NCBI GenBank assembly: GCA_023249205.1
Contig: JAHFDC010000051.1
Location: 1 to 6,479 of the forward strand
Direction: 5' to 3'
From: Candidatus Methylomirabilota bacterium
GTDB taxonomy: Bacteria; Methylomirabilota; Methylomirabilia; Methylomirabilales; JACPAU01
Length of the DNA: 6,479 bases
The notes beneath the pieces are model-generated. The model made no database searches. It was not told the DNA's origin and worked only from the letters and a program-made list of their open reading frames with translations. Below, one piece after another: positions 1 through 6,399 of the stretch (its first letter is position 1; each line of letters begins with the position of its first letter). A program made the position numbers and the translations under genes.

Positions 1-128
1 CGCATTGCGGAAGGGGCTGAGCGGGTGACGGAGCCCGGCCGCGAGCGGGGCACGCCGGCGACAGGACCCGCGGCAGCACGGTCTGTCAGGATTGGGCCGC
101 ATGACTTGGAGCGGCACTAGGGGGCGGG
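1..128 (+). other. Upstream gene end and/or gap before purS, unidentified
   Basis: I could not identify a product here. Two readings are possible. One frame is open from base 1 to a TAG at 118-120, eight bases before purS, but its third codon positions are less GC-rich (about three quarters) than those of the neighbouring genes and its peptide resembles no C-terminus I know. A second frame ends after eight codons at a TGA (26-28), which would leave about 100 nt of non-coding DNA before purS. In many genomes purC or purB precedes purS, so a purine gene end is plausible by context only. An AGGGGG run at 119-124 is the purS ribosome binding site. I see no convincing promoter in this stretch. Confidence 0.3.
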
Positions 129-380
129 ATGTTGCAGGCGAGGGTGATTATCACGCTCAAACGGGGCATCCTCGATCCCCAGGGCGATACGGTGCGGACC
201 GCTCTCCAGAGTCTGGGGTTCGACGGCGTGGCGGACTGCCGGGTCGGGAAGGTCATCCTCCTCCGCCTGACCGAGAGCGATCGGGCCAAGGCGAAAGCGC
301 AGGTGGAGCAGATGTGCCGGCGTCTGCTCGCCAACCCGGTCATCGAGGACTTCCGGTTCGAGTTGGAGGAGAGTCCGTGA
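129..380 (+). CDS. purS: Phosphoribosylformylglycinamidine synthase subunit PurS
   Basis: PurS is the small structural subunit of the three-part FGAM synthetase (fourth step of purine synthesis, cytosolic). It bridges PurQ and PurL so that ammonia released from glutamine reaches the PurL active site. The 83 residues match the usual PurS length of about 80-85. Typical PurS features are visible: an N-terminal beta strand with [15 protein letters not shown] at about residues 6-20, then an LGF segment and RVGKVILL at about 38-45, and a C-terminal [10 protein letters not shown] segment. The ATG is preceded by AGGGGG with a 4-nt spacer. The last four bases overlap the purQ start as GTGA, so the two proteins are probably made by coupled translation. 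The match to the family is clear from the pattern and from the gene order purS-purQ-purL. Confidence 0.95.
   Translation: MLQARVIITLKRGILDPQGDTVRTALQSLGFDGVADCRVGKVILLRLTESDRAKAKAQVEQMCRRLLANPVIEDFRFELEESP
365..370 (+). promoter_or_regulatory. Ribosome binding site for purQ
   Basis: GGAGGA lies six bases before the GTG at 377, inside the end of purS. It supports this GTG as the purQ start over the in-frame reading that remains open far upstream to 92, which would overlap all of purS. Confidence 0.8.
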
Positions 381-1069
381 GGTTCGGGATCCTGGTCTTC
401 CCGGGCTCCTGGAGCCATCAGGACTTCCGGCACGCCCTGGCGGACGTGATGGGATTTCAGGCCCAGGAGGTCTGGCACAAGGAGACCAGCGTCACCGGGC
501 ACGACTGCCTCATCCTCCCGGGCGGCTTCGCGCACGGGGACTACCTGCGAGCGGGGGCGATCGCCCGGTTCTCTCCCGTCATGTCCGAGGTCGTCCGCTT
601 CGCGGAGCGGGGGGGTCTGGTCCTCGGCTCCTGCAACGGGTTCCAGATCCTGTGCGAGGCCGGCCTGCTCCCCGGCGCGCTCCTCCGGAACGCCTCCCTC
701 CAGTACCGGTGCCAGTGGGTGCACCTGCGGGTGGAATCCACCGCCACCCCCTTCACCGCCGCTCTCGGGCCGGGGCAGGTCCTGCGGATGCCCATCTCCC
801 ACGGCGAGGGGCGGTACTACGCCGATCCCGAGGCGCTCAGGCGCCTGAACGGAGAGGGCCGGATCACCTTCCGCTACTGCGCCCCGGACGGCGCTCCCTC
901 GGCGGAGGCCAACCCCAACGGGTCGTCCGAGAACATCGCCGGGGTCTGCAACGCGCGGGGGAACGTCCTGGGCCTCATGCCCCACCCCGAGCGGGCCGCC
1001 GAGAGCCTGCTCGGTTCGGTGGACGGCCGTCTGCTCTTCGAGGGGTTCCTCGCCCGGGCCTCCAGGTAG
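377..1069 (+). CDS. purQ: Phosphoribosylformylglycinamidine synthase glutaminase subunit PurQ
   Basis: PurQ is the class I glutamine amidotransferase of the FGAM synthetase complex. It hydrolyses glutamine and passes ammonia to PurL. The 230 aa product is close to the usual 220-235. It opens with [10 protein letters not shown] (residues 3-12), where family members usually have a [F/V]PG[S/T]N-type motif. The oxyanion region [12 protein letters not shown] is at 47-58. The nucleophile elbow GSCNGFQ places the catalytic cysteine at C86, and PHPER supplies the other triad members H203 and E205. The frame stays open upstream to 92, but that part runs through purS in another frame and the canonical N-terminus begins at this GTG. 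The gene starts in a 4-nt GTGA overlap with purS and ends four bases before purL. Confidence 0.96.
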   Translation: MRFGILVFPGSWSHQDFRHALADVMGFQAQEVWHKETSVTGHDCLILPGGFAHGDYLRAGAIARFSPVMSEVVRFAERGGLVLGSCNGFQILCEAGLLPGALLRNASLQYRCQWVHLRVESTATPFTAALGPGQVLRMPISHGEGRYYADPEALRRLNGEGRITFRYCAPDGAPSAEANPNGSSENIAGVCNARGNVLGLMPHPERAAESLLGSVDGRLLFEGFLARASR

Positions 1070-1073
1070 TCCC

Positions 1074-3332
1074 ATGTCCCGACCGGTTCTCGCCGAGCCC
1101 CGCGTGACTCCCGAGGTGGTGGCCGCCCACGGCCTCACGGAGGAGGAGTACGCCGCCATCCACGGGATCCTGGCACGGCCTCCCACCTACACGGAACTCG
1201 GGATTTTCTCCGTCATGTGGTCGGAGCACTGCTCGTACAAGTCGAGCCGGGTCCATTTACAGACCCTCCCCACGGAGGGGCCCCGGATTCTGCAGGGACC
1301 CGGGGAGAACGCCGGGGTGGTGGACATCGGGCATGGCCTCGCCGCCGTCTTCAAGATCGAAAGTCACAACCATCCCTCCTTCATCGAGCCGTACCAGGGA
1401 GCCGCCACCGGGGTGGGCGGGATCATCCGCGACATCTTCACGATGGGGGCCCGGCCCATCTGCCTCCTGGACTCCCTCCGGTTCGGCCCCCTCACCGAGG
1501 CCAAGAACGGGTATCTCTTCGGGGGGGTCGTGGCCGGCATCGCCGGGTACGGGAACGCGGTAGGGGTGCCGACCGTGGGCGGGGAGGTGGCCTTTGCGGA
1601 GTGCTACGCCGGCAACCCGCTGGTGAACGTCCTCTGCCTGGGCATCGCCCGCGCGGACCGCATCTTCACGGCCCGGGCGGGCGGCCTCGGGAACCCGGTG
1701 ATCTACGTGGGAGCGAAGACGGGCCGCGACGGGATCCACGGGGCCACGATGGCCTCCGAGACCTTCGACGAGACCTCCGAGGAGCGGCGCCCCACAGTCC
1801 AGGTGGGGGACCCGTTCCGGGAGAAACTTCTCATCGAGGCCTGCCTCGAACTGATGGAGACCGGCGAGGTGGTGGGGATCCAGGACATGGGGGCCGCGGG
1901 GCTCACCTGTTCCTCCTGCGAGATGGCCAGCCGCGGGGGGACCGGGATCGAATTGGACCTCACCCGGGTGCCGCGGCGCGAGGAGGGGATGATCCCCTAC
2001 GAGGTGATGCTGTCCGAGTCCCAGGAGCGGATGCTGGTGGTGGTCCGCCGGGGAGCCGAGGAGGCCGTGCGCGCCATCTTCGCCAAGTGGGACCTGGACG
2101 CCGTGGTGGTGGGGCACGTCACCGGCGACGGGATGCTCCGGGTTCTCGAAGGGGAGAAGGTGGTGGCGGAAATTCCGGCCCGGGCTCTGGCCGAGGGGGC
2201 GCCGGCCTACCGCCGGCCCGCCACGCGTCCCGGCTGGCTCGACGTTTTGCAGAAGGCCGACCTCTCCGACCTTCCCCCCCCGGCCGACTGGGGGGCCGCC
2301 CTCGCGGCCCTGCTCGCCTCCCCCACCATCGCCTGCAAGCGCGACATCTGGCGCCAGTACGATCACATGCTGTATCTCAATACGATCGTCCTGCCCGGCT
2401 CGGACGCCGTCGTCCTGCGCCTCAAGGGCCACCCGGGGGGCCTCGCCCTCGCCGCCGACGGCAACGGCCGCTACTGCTTCCTGGACCCTTACGTGGGGGG
2501 GATGATCGCGGTGGCGGAGGCGGCCCGGAATGTCTCCTGCGCGGGGGCCGAGCCGGTGGCCCTGACCAACTGCCTCAATTTCGGCGATCCGACCCGGCCC
2601 GAGATCATGTGGCAGTTTGCCGAGGTCGTCCGGGGGATGGGGGATGCCTGCCGGGCGCTCGGGACCCCGGTGACCGGGGGAAACGTCAGCCTCTACAACG
2701 AGATGCTCGGGCGGGCCATCTTCCCGACGCCGATCGTAGGGATGCTGGGTCTTCTCGAGCATATTCGCCACGCCACTACGCAGTGGTTCAAGGGGGCCGG
2801 GGACCTCGTGTACCTGCTGGGCGAGACCCACGATGAGCTGGGCGGGAGCGAGTACCTGAAGGTAGTGCACGGCCGCGAGGAAGGGCGCCCCCCACAGTTG
2901 GACCTTGCGCGAGAGCGGGCGGTCCAGGCCGCCTGCCGGGCGGCCATCCGCGCCGGGTGCGTGCGCTCGGCCCACGATACCAGCGAGGGGGGGCTCGCGG
3001 TGGCGCTGGCCGAATCCTGCATCCCGGTCGAAGGGGAGCCGGTGGGGTTTACCGGCACTCTTCCCGGTGTCCTCCGTCCGGAGGCGGCCTTCTTCGCCGA
3101 GAGCCAGTCCCGCATTCTCCTCTCGGTCCGCCCGGAGCATGCCGGCGCGCTCGAGGCTCTGGCCCGCGATCACGGCGTGCCCTGCACCCTGCTCGGCACG
3201 ACCGGGGGGCGGACCTTCACCCTGACGGCGGGGGGGGCCTCGCTCCAAGCAGAGGTCGCGGTCCTGGCGGAGGCATGGCGGCGCGGCCTCGCGGCGGCGG
3301 CCGCGGGGAACCGCGACGGGAGGGGGGCGTGA
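1074..3332 (+). CDS. purL: Phosphoribosylformylglycinamidine synthase subunit PurL (short type)
   Basis: PurL is the ATP-dependent synthetase subunit: FGAR + ATP + ammonia gives FGAM, using PurQ as glutaminase and PurS as linker. At 752 aa it is the short, PurS/PurQ-dependent form (about 720-760 aa), not the ~1300 aa single-chain enzyme. Visible family landmarks are the [10 protein letters not shown] segment at residues 49-58, KIESHNHPS at 94-102 in the first AIRS-like half, and a [20 protein letters not shown] stretch near 275. The second half begins around residue 430 with RQYDHML and [14 protein letters not shown], followed by [12 protein letters not shown] near 540 and [13 protein letters not shown] at about 635-647. 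No internal stop or frameshift is apparent, and the last dozen residues form a low-complexity Ala/Gly/Arg tail. The ribosome site is weak (AGGT, 6 nt before ATG), which fits coupling to purQ four bases upstream. The stop overlaps the start of hom. Confidence 0.97.
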   Translation: MSRPVLAEPRVTPEVVAAHGLTEEEYAAIHGILARPPTYTELGIFSVMWSEHCSYKSSRVHLQTLPTEGPRILQGPGENAGVVDIGHGLAAVFKIESHNHPSFIEPYQGAATGVGGIIRDIFTMGARPICLLDSLRFGPLTEAKNGYLFGGVVAGIAGYGNAVGVPTVGGEVAFAECYAGNPLVNVLCLGIARADRIFTARAGGLGNPVIYVGAKTGRDGIHGATMASETFDETSEERRPTVQVGDPFREKLLIEACLELMETGEVVGIQDMGAAGLTCSSCEMASRGGTGIELDLTRVPRREEGMIPYEVMLSESQERMLVVVRRGAEEAVRAIFAKWDLDAVVVGHVTGDGMLRVLEGEKVVAEIPARALAEGAPAYRRPATRPGWLDVLQKADLSDLPPPADWGAALAALLASPTIACKRDIWRQYDHMLYLNTIVLPGSDAVVLRLKGHPGGLALAADGNGRYCFLDPYVGGMIAVAEAARNVSCAGAEPVALTNCLNFGDPTRPEIMWQFAEVVRGMGDACRALGTPVTGGNVSLYNEMLGRAIFPTPIVGMLGLLEHIRHATTQWFKGAGDLVYLLGETHDELGGSEYLKVVHGREEGRPPQLDLARERAVQAACRAAIRAGCVRSAHDTSEGGLAVALAESCIPVEGEPVGFTGTLPGVLRPEAAFFAESQSRILLSVRPEHAGALEALARDHGVPCTLLGTTGGRTFTLTAGGASLQAEVAVLAEAWRRGLAAAAAGNRDGRGA
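3318..3327 (+). promoter_or_regulatory. Ribosome binding site for hom
   Basis: The purine run GGGAGGGGGG lies at the very end of purL, directly before the GTG at 3329. It is the only strong site near the homoserine dehydrogenase N-terminus and decides the GTG start, although the spacer is short or ill-defined because the G run is long. Confidence 0.6.
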
Positions 3333-4630
3333 AGACGATCCACATCGGCATCCTGGGCCTGGGGACGGTGGGGGGGGGCGTCGTCCGCCTTCTGCAGGAG
3401 AACGGCCCCATGATTGACGCCCGCCTGGGGGCGCGGCTTCTGGTGAAGCGGATCGCCCGCCGCCGCCCGGATGCCCCGACCCCCGTCGCCGTAGACCCGG
3501 CGCTGGTGACGGTTGATCCCATGGACGTCATCCGGGATCCGGCTATCCAGATCGTGGTGGAGCTCATCGGGGGGACCGAGGAGGCCCGCCGTTACGCCCT
3601 GGAGGCGCTCAAGGCAGGGAAGCACCTGGTGACGGCCAACAAGGCGCTGCTCGCCACCCACGGCCTCGAGATCTCCCGGGCCGCAGCGGAGCGGAAGGTG
3701 GACGTGGGCTTCGAGGCGGCGGTCTGCGGGGGGATCCCGATCATCCGGGTCCTGCGGGACGGGCTGGTGGCCAATCGGATCCGGTCGCTCCTGGGGATTA
3801 TCAACGGGACGGCCAACTACATCCTCACCAAGATGACGGAGCAGGGGCGCCCCTTCACCGAGGTGCTGGCGGAGGCCCAGGCGAAGGGGTACGCCGAGGC
3901 GGACCCCACCCTGGACGTGGGGGGGCACGACGCCGCCCACAAGCTCCAGATCCTGGCCTCCATCGCCTACAACACCTTCATCGGGCTCCCGCAGGTCCCC
4001 GTGGAAGGGATCGCCGGCATCGAACCCGCCGACATCCGCTACGCCCGGGAGCTGGGCTACGTGGTGAAGCTCCTCGCCATCGCCAAGCACACCGACGGGG
4101 AGCTGGAGGTCCGGGTGAGCCCCACCCTGATCCCCGAAGACCACCTGCTCGCCTCGGTCCGGGGGGTGTTCAACGGGGTGTACCTGGTGGCGGACGCGGC
4201 GGGGCCACAGATGTTCTACGGGCGGGGGGCGGGGCAGATGCCGACCGCCAGCGCTGTCGTGAGCGACATCGTGGAGATCGCCGCGAACATCCTGGCCAAG
4301 CGCCCCTCCCGCCGGGCCACCCTCCACCTCCCGGGGGTGCAGGGGGAGTTAGCCCTGAAGCCCCTCGAGGAGATCCGGACGCGCTACTACCTCCGGGTGA
4401 TGGTGGCCGACAAGCCCGGCGTTCTCTCCAAGGTCGCCGGGGTCCTGGGGAATCACAACGTGAGCATCGCCTCCGTGATCCAGAAGGCCCGGCACGAGCA
4501 GGAGGCCGTCCCGATCGTGATGATGACCCACGAGGCCAGGGAGGGGGACCTCAGGGCGGCTCTGGCCGGAATTGACCGCCTGGATGTGGTGAGCGCGAAG
4601 ACCATCTGCCTCCGGGTCGAGGAGTCGTGA
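3329..4630 (+). CDS. hom: Homoserine dehydrogenase with C-terminal ACT domain
   Basis: The enzyme reduces aspartate semialdehyde to homoserine with NAD(P)H, the branch point toward threonine and methionine. The 433 aa length is typical of monofunctional Hom proteins; no aspartokinase domain is fused. The Rossmann glycine motif [13 protein letters not shown] spans residues 7-19. VTANKALL holds K105. The family signature covers residues 185-205; E190, D201 and K205 have the spacing of the catalytic Glu/Asp/Lys of yeast homoserine dehydrogenase (E208, D219, K223). [13 protein letters not shown] lies near 155-167. A C-terminal ACT domain begins at about Y353 with [20 protein letters not shown], the usual site for threonine feedback inhibition. 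The GTG start overlaps the purL stop (GTGA), tying this gene to the purine unit. A run of nine G bases encodes the glycine-rich loop (3370-3378). Confidence 0.97.
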   Translation: MKTIHIGILGLGTVGGGVVRLLQENGPMIDARLGARLLVKRIARRRPDAPTPVAVDPALVTVDPMDVIRDPAIQIVVELIGGTEEARRYALEALKAGKHLVTANKALLATHGLEISRAAAERKVDVGFEAAVCGGIPIIRVLRDGLVANRIRSLLGIINGTANYILTKMTEQGRPFTEVLAEAQAKGYAEADPTLDVGGHDAAHKLQILASIAYNTFIGLPQVPVEGIAGIEPADIRYARELGYVVKLLAIAKHTDGELEVRVSPTLIPEDHLLASVRGVFNGVYLVADAAGPQMFYGRGAGQMPTASAVVSDIVEIAANILAKRPSRRATLHLPGVQGELALKPLEEIRTRYYLRVMVADKPGVLSKVAGVLGNHNVSIASVIQKARHEQEAVPIVMMTHEAREGDLRAALAGIDRLDVVSAKTICLRVEES

Positions 4631-4637
4631 GGAGACG

Positions 4638-5693
4638 ATGGAGCCCGGGCTGATCCAGCGTTACCGCGCCTTCCTGCCGGTCACCGACCGGACGCCCGTC
4701 ATCTCCCTCGGGGAGGGGAGCACGCCGCTGCTCAGGGCGAGGGCTCTCGAGGCCTGGCTGGGGTGCCGGGCGGAGGTGTACCTGAAGGTCGAGGGGGCCA
4801 ACCCGAGCGGCTCCTTCAAGGACCGGGGGATGACGGTGGCGCTGAGCAAGGCGGTGGAGGACGGGGCCCGGGCGGTTATCTGCGCCTCCACCGGCAACAC
4901 CTCCGCCTCCGCCGCCGCGTACGCCGCGGCCGCGGGGTGCGCCGCCTTCGTCCTGGTCCCACAGGGGAAGGTCGCCCTGGGGAAACTCTCCCAGGCGGTG
5001 GCCCACGGCGCCACCGTCCTGGAGGTGCAGGGGAACTTCGACGATGCCCTGAAGCTCGTCAAGGACGTCGCGGCCACGCACCCCGTCGCCCTGGTCAACT
5101 CCATCAACCCCTACCGGATCGAGGGGCAGAAGACGGGGGCCTTCGAGGTGTGCGACCAACTTGGGGACGCGCCCGACCTCCTTTCTATCCCGGTGGGGAA
5201 CGCCGGCAATATCACCGCCTACTGGCGGGGCTTCCAGGAGTACCGGGCGGCCGCCCGCGCGCGCCGCCTCCCCCGGCTCCTTGGCTGGCAGGCGGAGGGG
5301 GCAGCGCCGCTCGTCCTCGGCCATCCCGTGAAGAACCCGCGGACCATCGCCTCCGCCATCCGGATCGGTAACCCGGCCTCCTGGCAGTCGGCGGTCGCAG
5401 CGGCGGGGGAGTCGGGCGGGGCCATCGGGGCGGTCTCCGACGCCGAGATCCTGGAGGCCTACGCCGAGATCCCACGTCGTGAGGGGATCTTCTGCGAGCC
5501 CGCCTCCGCGGCAGCCGTGGCGGGCCTCCGGAAGTTTCACCGGGAGGAGGGGCTCCCGGCCGGGAGCCGCGTCGTCTGCGTGCTCACCGGCCACGGCCTG
5601 AAGGACGCGGATCGGGCGCTGAGCCTCGCCCCCCGGCCGGCGGCGGTCCCCTGCACTCTCGAAGCGGTTGCCGCCGCCCTCAGGCTCTCCTAG
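4638..5693 (+). CDS. thrC: Threonine synthase
   Basis: Threonine synthase is a cytosolic PLP enzyme that converts O-phosphohomoserine and water to threonine and phosphate. The 351 aa product matches the short, Bacillus-like ThrC class. LGEGSTPLL is at residues 24-32. The PLP-binding lysine is K61 in NPSGSFKDRGM. The phosphate-cradle loop GNAGN is at 187-191, followed by ITAYWRGFQEY. Near the C-terminus LTGHGLKD (316-323) contains the conserved Thr that contacts the PLP ring. GAGGAG at 4629-4634 begins at the hom stop, three bases before the ATG, and only seven bases separate the genes, so hom and thrC are almost certainly co-transcribed. Homoserine kinase, which makes its substrate, is not encoded nearby. 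Confidence 0.97.
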   Translation: MEPGLIQRYRAFLPVTDRTPVISLGEGSTPLLRARALEAWLGCRAEVYLKVEGANPSGSFKDRGMTVALSKAVEDGARAVICASTGNTSASAAAYAAAAGCAAFVLVPQGKVALGKLSQAVAHGATVLEVQGNFDDALKLVKDVAATHPVALVNSINPYRIEGQKTGAFEVCDQLGDAPDLLSIPVGNAGNITAYWRGFQEYRAAARARRLPRLLGWQAEGAAPLVLGHPVKNPRTIASAIRIGNPASWQSAVAAAGESGGAIGAVSDAEILEAYAEIPRREGIFCEPASAAAVAGLRKFHREEGLPAGSRVVCVLTGHGLKDADRALSLAPRPAAVPCTLEAVAAALRLS

Positions 5694-5704
5694 GCGGCAG
5701 TGCT

Positions 5705-5720
5705 CGGCCGGACTCGGTCG
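5705..5720 (+). terminator. Weak hairpin after thrC, possible terminator
   Basis: CGGCCG and CGGTCG pair over six positions (one G-U) around the loop GACT, 12 nt after the thrC stop. No T tract follows, so it is at best a poor intrinsic terminator. It sits just before the tRNA promoter and may only mark the end of the biosynthetic transcript. Confidence 0.25.
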
Positions 5721-5726
5721 GCGTGG

Positions 5727-5756
5727 TTGACAATTTGGCGCGGCGTCTGCTAATTT
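5727..5756 (+). promoter_or_regulatory. Sigma70-type promoter for the tRNA cluster
   Basis: A perfect -35 box TTGACA (5727-5732) is followed after 18 nt by TAATTT (5751-5756), which keeps the important T1, A2 and T6 of the -10 box. An alternative -10, GCTAAT at 5749-5754 with 16-nt spacing, is weaker at position 2. The stretch is clearly AT-richer than its surroundings. The expected start is near 5762-5764, about six bases before tRNA-Gly. The bases after the -10 box (TGAGCGCC) are GC-rich, like the discriminators of stringently controlled stable-RNA promoters. Confidence 0.75.
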
Positions 5757-5768
5757 TGAGCGCCTCAC

Positions 5769-5843
5769 GCGGGAATAGCTCAGCGGTAGAGCATCGCCTT
5801 GCCAAGGCGAGGGTCGCGGGTTCAAATCCCGTTTCCCGCTCCA
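5769..5843 (+). tRNA. tRNA-Gly (anticodon GCC)
   Basis: The cloverleaf is complete. Acceptor GCGGGAA (5769-5775) pairs with TTCCCGC (5833-5839). The D arm begins GCTCAGCGGTAGAGC. The anticodon stem TCGCC/GGCGA closes the loop TTGCCAA with anticodon GCC at 5801-5803. The T arm is GCGGG-TTCAAAT-CCCGT, with a final G-U pair. The discriminator is T and CCA is encoded (5841-5843). It reads GGC and GGU and is the first gene of the cluster, directly behind the promoter. Confidence 0.97.
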
Positions 5844-5857
5844 GGGATGTGTTCGGA

Positions 5858-5876
5858 GGCGCCGGCGACCGGCGCC
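5858..5876 (+). repeat. Perfect 8-bp GC stem-loop in the Gly-Cys spacer
   Basis: GGCGCCGG (5858-5865) and CCGGCGCC (5869-5876) pair perfectly around the three-base loop CGA, 14 nt after tRNA-Gly. GGGA (5844-5847) and TCCC (5883-5886) could close an outer helix. There is no T tract, so a processing or 3'-end-protecting structure is more likely than an intrinsic terminator. The rest of the 79-nt spacer shows nothing else I can name. Confidence 0.55.
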
Positions 5877-5922
5877 ATGGAGTCCCGGCTCCCGCCGCTG
5901 GCTCCTGGCGGCTCCCCATTTG

Positions 5923-5998
5923 GGCGGCGTAGCCAAGTGGCTAAGGCAGAGGTCTGCAAAACCTTTATTCGGCGGTTCGAGTCCGCCCGCCGCCTCCA
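5923..5998 (+). tRNA. tRNA-Cys (anticodon GCA)
   Basis: Acceptor GGCGGCG (5923-5929) pairs with CGCCGCC (5988-5994). The anticodon stem GAGGT/ACCTT closes the loop CTGCAAA with anticodon GCA at 5956-5958. The T arm is GGCGG-TTCGAGT-CCGCC. The discriminator is T (U73 in the RNA), the main identity base for cysteinyl-tRNA synthetase, and CCA is encoded at 5996-5998. The D stem is the short GCC/GGC form. Confidence 0.97.
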
Positions 5999-6017
5999 GC
6001 AACTCGACCTGAGGGAA

Positions 6018-6043
6018 GAGCGGGCCGGCGGAGCGGGCCGGCG
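6018..6043 (+). repeat. Perfect 13-nt tandem repeat before tRNA-Leu
   Basis: GAGCGGGCCGGCG occurs twice head to tail (6018-6030 and 6031-6043), ending three bases before tRNA-Leu. Each unit contains the palindrome GCCGGC, so the copies can pair with each other: 6024-6029 with 6037-6042, a 6-bp stem with a 7-nt loop. A third, degenerate start (GAGCCGGGG) runs into the tRNA itself. Confidence 0.7.
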
Positions 6044-6046
6044 CGA

Positions 6047-6135
6047 GCCGGGGTGGCGGAACTGGAAGACGCAGGGGACTTAAAATCCCCCGGGCCTCAC
6101 GGCCCATGTCGGTTCGACTCCGACCCTCGGCACCA
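6047..6135 (+). tRNA. tRNA-Leu (anticodon UAA)
   Basis: This is a class II tRNA of 89 nt. Acceptor GCCGGGG (6047-6053) pairs with CCTCGGC (6125-6131), including one G-U. The anticodon stem GGGGA/TCCCC closes the loop CTTAAAA with anticodon TAA at 6081-6083. A long variable arm (6091-6107) forms a GGCC/GGCC-type stem. The T arm is GTCGG-TTCGACT-CCGAC. The discriminator A, needed for leucylation, and CCA (6133-6135) are encoded. It reads UUA and UUG, which are rare in this GC-rich sequence. Confidence 0.97.
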
Positions 6136-6176
6136 CGACGGGCGAGCAGGGGCACGAGCGCGGGGGAGGGCGTCGG

Positions 6177-6202
6177 CGCCGCGGGGGTGGCGGGGCGCGG
6201 CG
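6177..6202 (+). repeat. 7-bp GC stem-loop in the Leu-Val spacer
   Basis: CGCCGCG (6177-6183) pairs with CGCGGCG (6196-6202) around a 12-nt G-rich loop. No T tract follows. The rest of the 87-nt spacer is G-rich and has no gene or tRNA I can recognise. In such GC-rich DNA a 7-bp stem can arise by chance. Confidence 0.4.
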
Positions 6203-6222
6203 GGCCTCCGTGGCGGACATGG

Positions 6223-6297
6223 AGGCACGTAGCTCAGGGGGAGAGCGCTTGCTTGACACGCAAGAGGTCGGCGGTTCGAGACCGCCCGTGCCTACCA
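6223..6297 (+). tRNA. tRNA-Val (anticodon GAC)
   Basis: Acceptor AGGCACG (6223-6229) pairs with CGTGCCT (6287-6293). The anticodon stem CTTGC/GCAAG closes the loop TTGACAC with anticodon GAC at 6255-6257. The T arm is GGCGG-TTCGAGA-CCGCC. The discriminator is A and CCA is encoded at 6295-6297. It reads GUC and GUU. A tRNA-Val just before thrS is, as I recall, a gene order also seen in some deltaproteobacteria. Confidence 0.97.
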
Positions 6298-6310
6298 TTG
6301 CGATGGAATC

Positions 6311-6327
6311 CCACCGGACGCCGGTGG
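6311..6327 (+). promoter_or_regulatory. First hairpin of the thrS leader
   Basis: CCACCGG (6311-6317) and CCGGTGG (6321-6327) form a perfect 7-bp stem with loop ACG, 13 nt after tRNA-Val. It may protect the tRNA precursor end or be part of the thrS leader structure. Its 5' strand can instead pair with the next hairpin (6349-6358). Confidence 0.45.
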
Positions 6328-6335
6328 TGCAGGTG

Positions 6336-6382
6336 TAGGGCATCGCGGGGTGGAGGATCCTGTGGTGCCCTATTTGTGTCTT
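6336..6382 (+). terminator. Terminator-like or attenuator hairpin before thrS
   Basis: Bases 6336-6351 pair with 6357-6372 in one uninterrupted 16-bp helix (12 Watson-Crick and 4 G-U pairs) closed by the loop GGAGG (6352-6356); a G-U pair can extend it at 6335/6373. The outer seven pairs, TAGGGCA with TGCCCTA, are perfect. The bases from 6371 (TATTTGTGTCTT) are 8/12 T in DNA that is otherwise about 70% GC, so the element resembles an intrinsic terminator with an imperfect T tract. It ends only 27 nt before the thrS start, too close for a normal thrS promoter downstream. If it terminates, thrS would depend on readthrough, which points to attenuation. Simple 3'-end formation for the tRNA transcript is the alternative. 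Confidence 0.5.
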
Positions 6383-6399
6383 GACCAGGGTGAGGGAGC

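Noticed and set aside
92..376. In-frame upstream extension of purQ
   Set aside because: It runs through purS in another frame, has no PurQ homology in its pattern, and the GTG at 377 has a strong ribosome site and the canonical N-terminus.
1257..3248. Long open frame (663 codons) on the reverse strand opposite purL
   Set aside because: GC-rich genes leave long open antisense frames. The translation is Gly/Pro/Arg/His-rich with no family motif, while purL on the + strand shows all its motifs.
2957..3328. In-frame upstream extension of hom into purL
   Set aside because: The extra residues are an out-of-frame reading of purL. The Rossmann motif lies where expected if translation starts at the GTG at 3329.
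5999..6046. CRISPR or other repeat array
   Set aside because: There are only two adjacent 13-nt copies without spacers.
6253..6258. TTGACA as a promoter -35 box for thrS
   Set aside because: It is the anticodon loop of tRNA-Val(GAC), and nothing like a -10 box lies 16-18 nt downstream.
5769..6297. tRNA cluster as a phage or island attachment site
   Set aside because: No integrase gene, no duplicated tRNA 3' end and no composition change are visible. The genes on both sides are housekeeping.
6298..6399. T-box riboswitch before thrS
   Set aside because: GGGGTGG at 6347-6353 slightly recalls the T-box core, but the leader is only about 100 nt, lacks a stem I and the ACCGCG continuation, and the segment is buried in the long hairpin.
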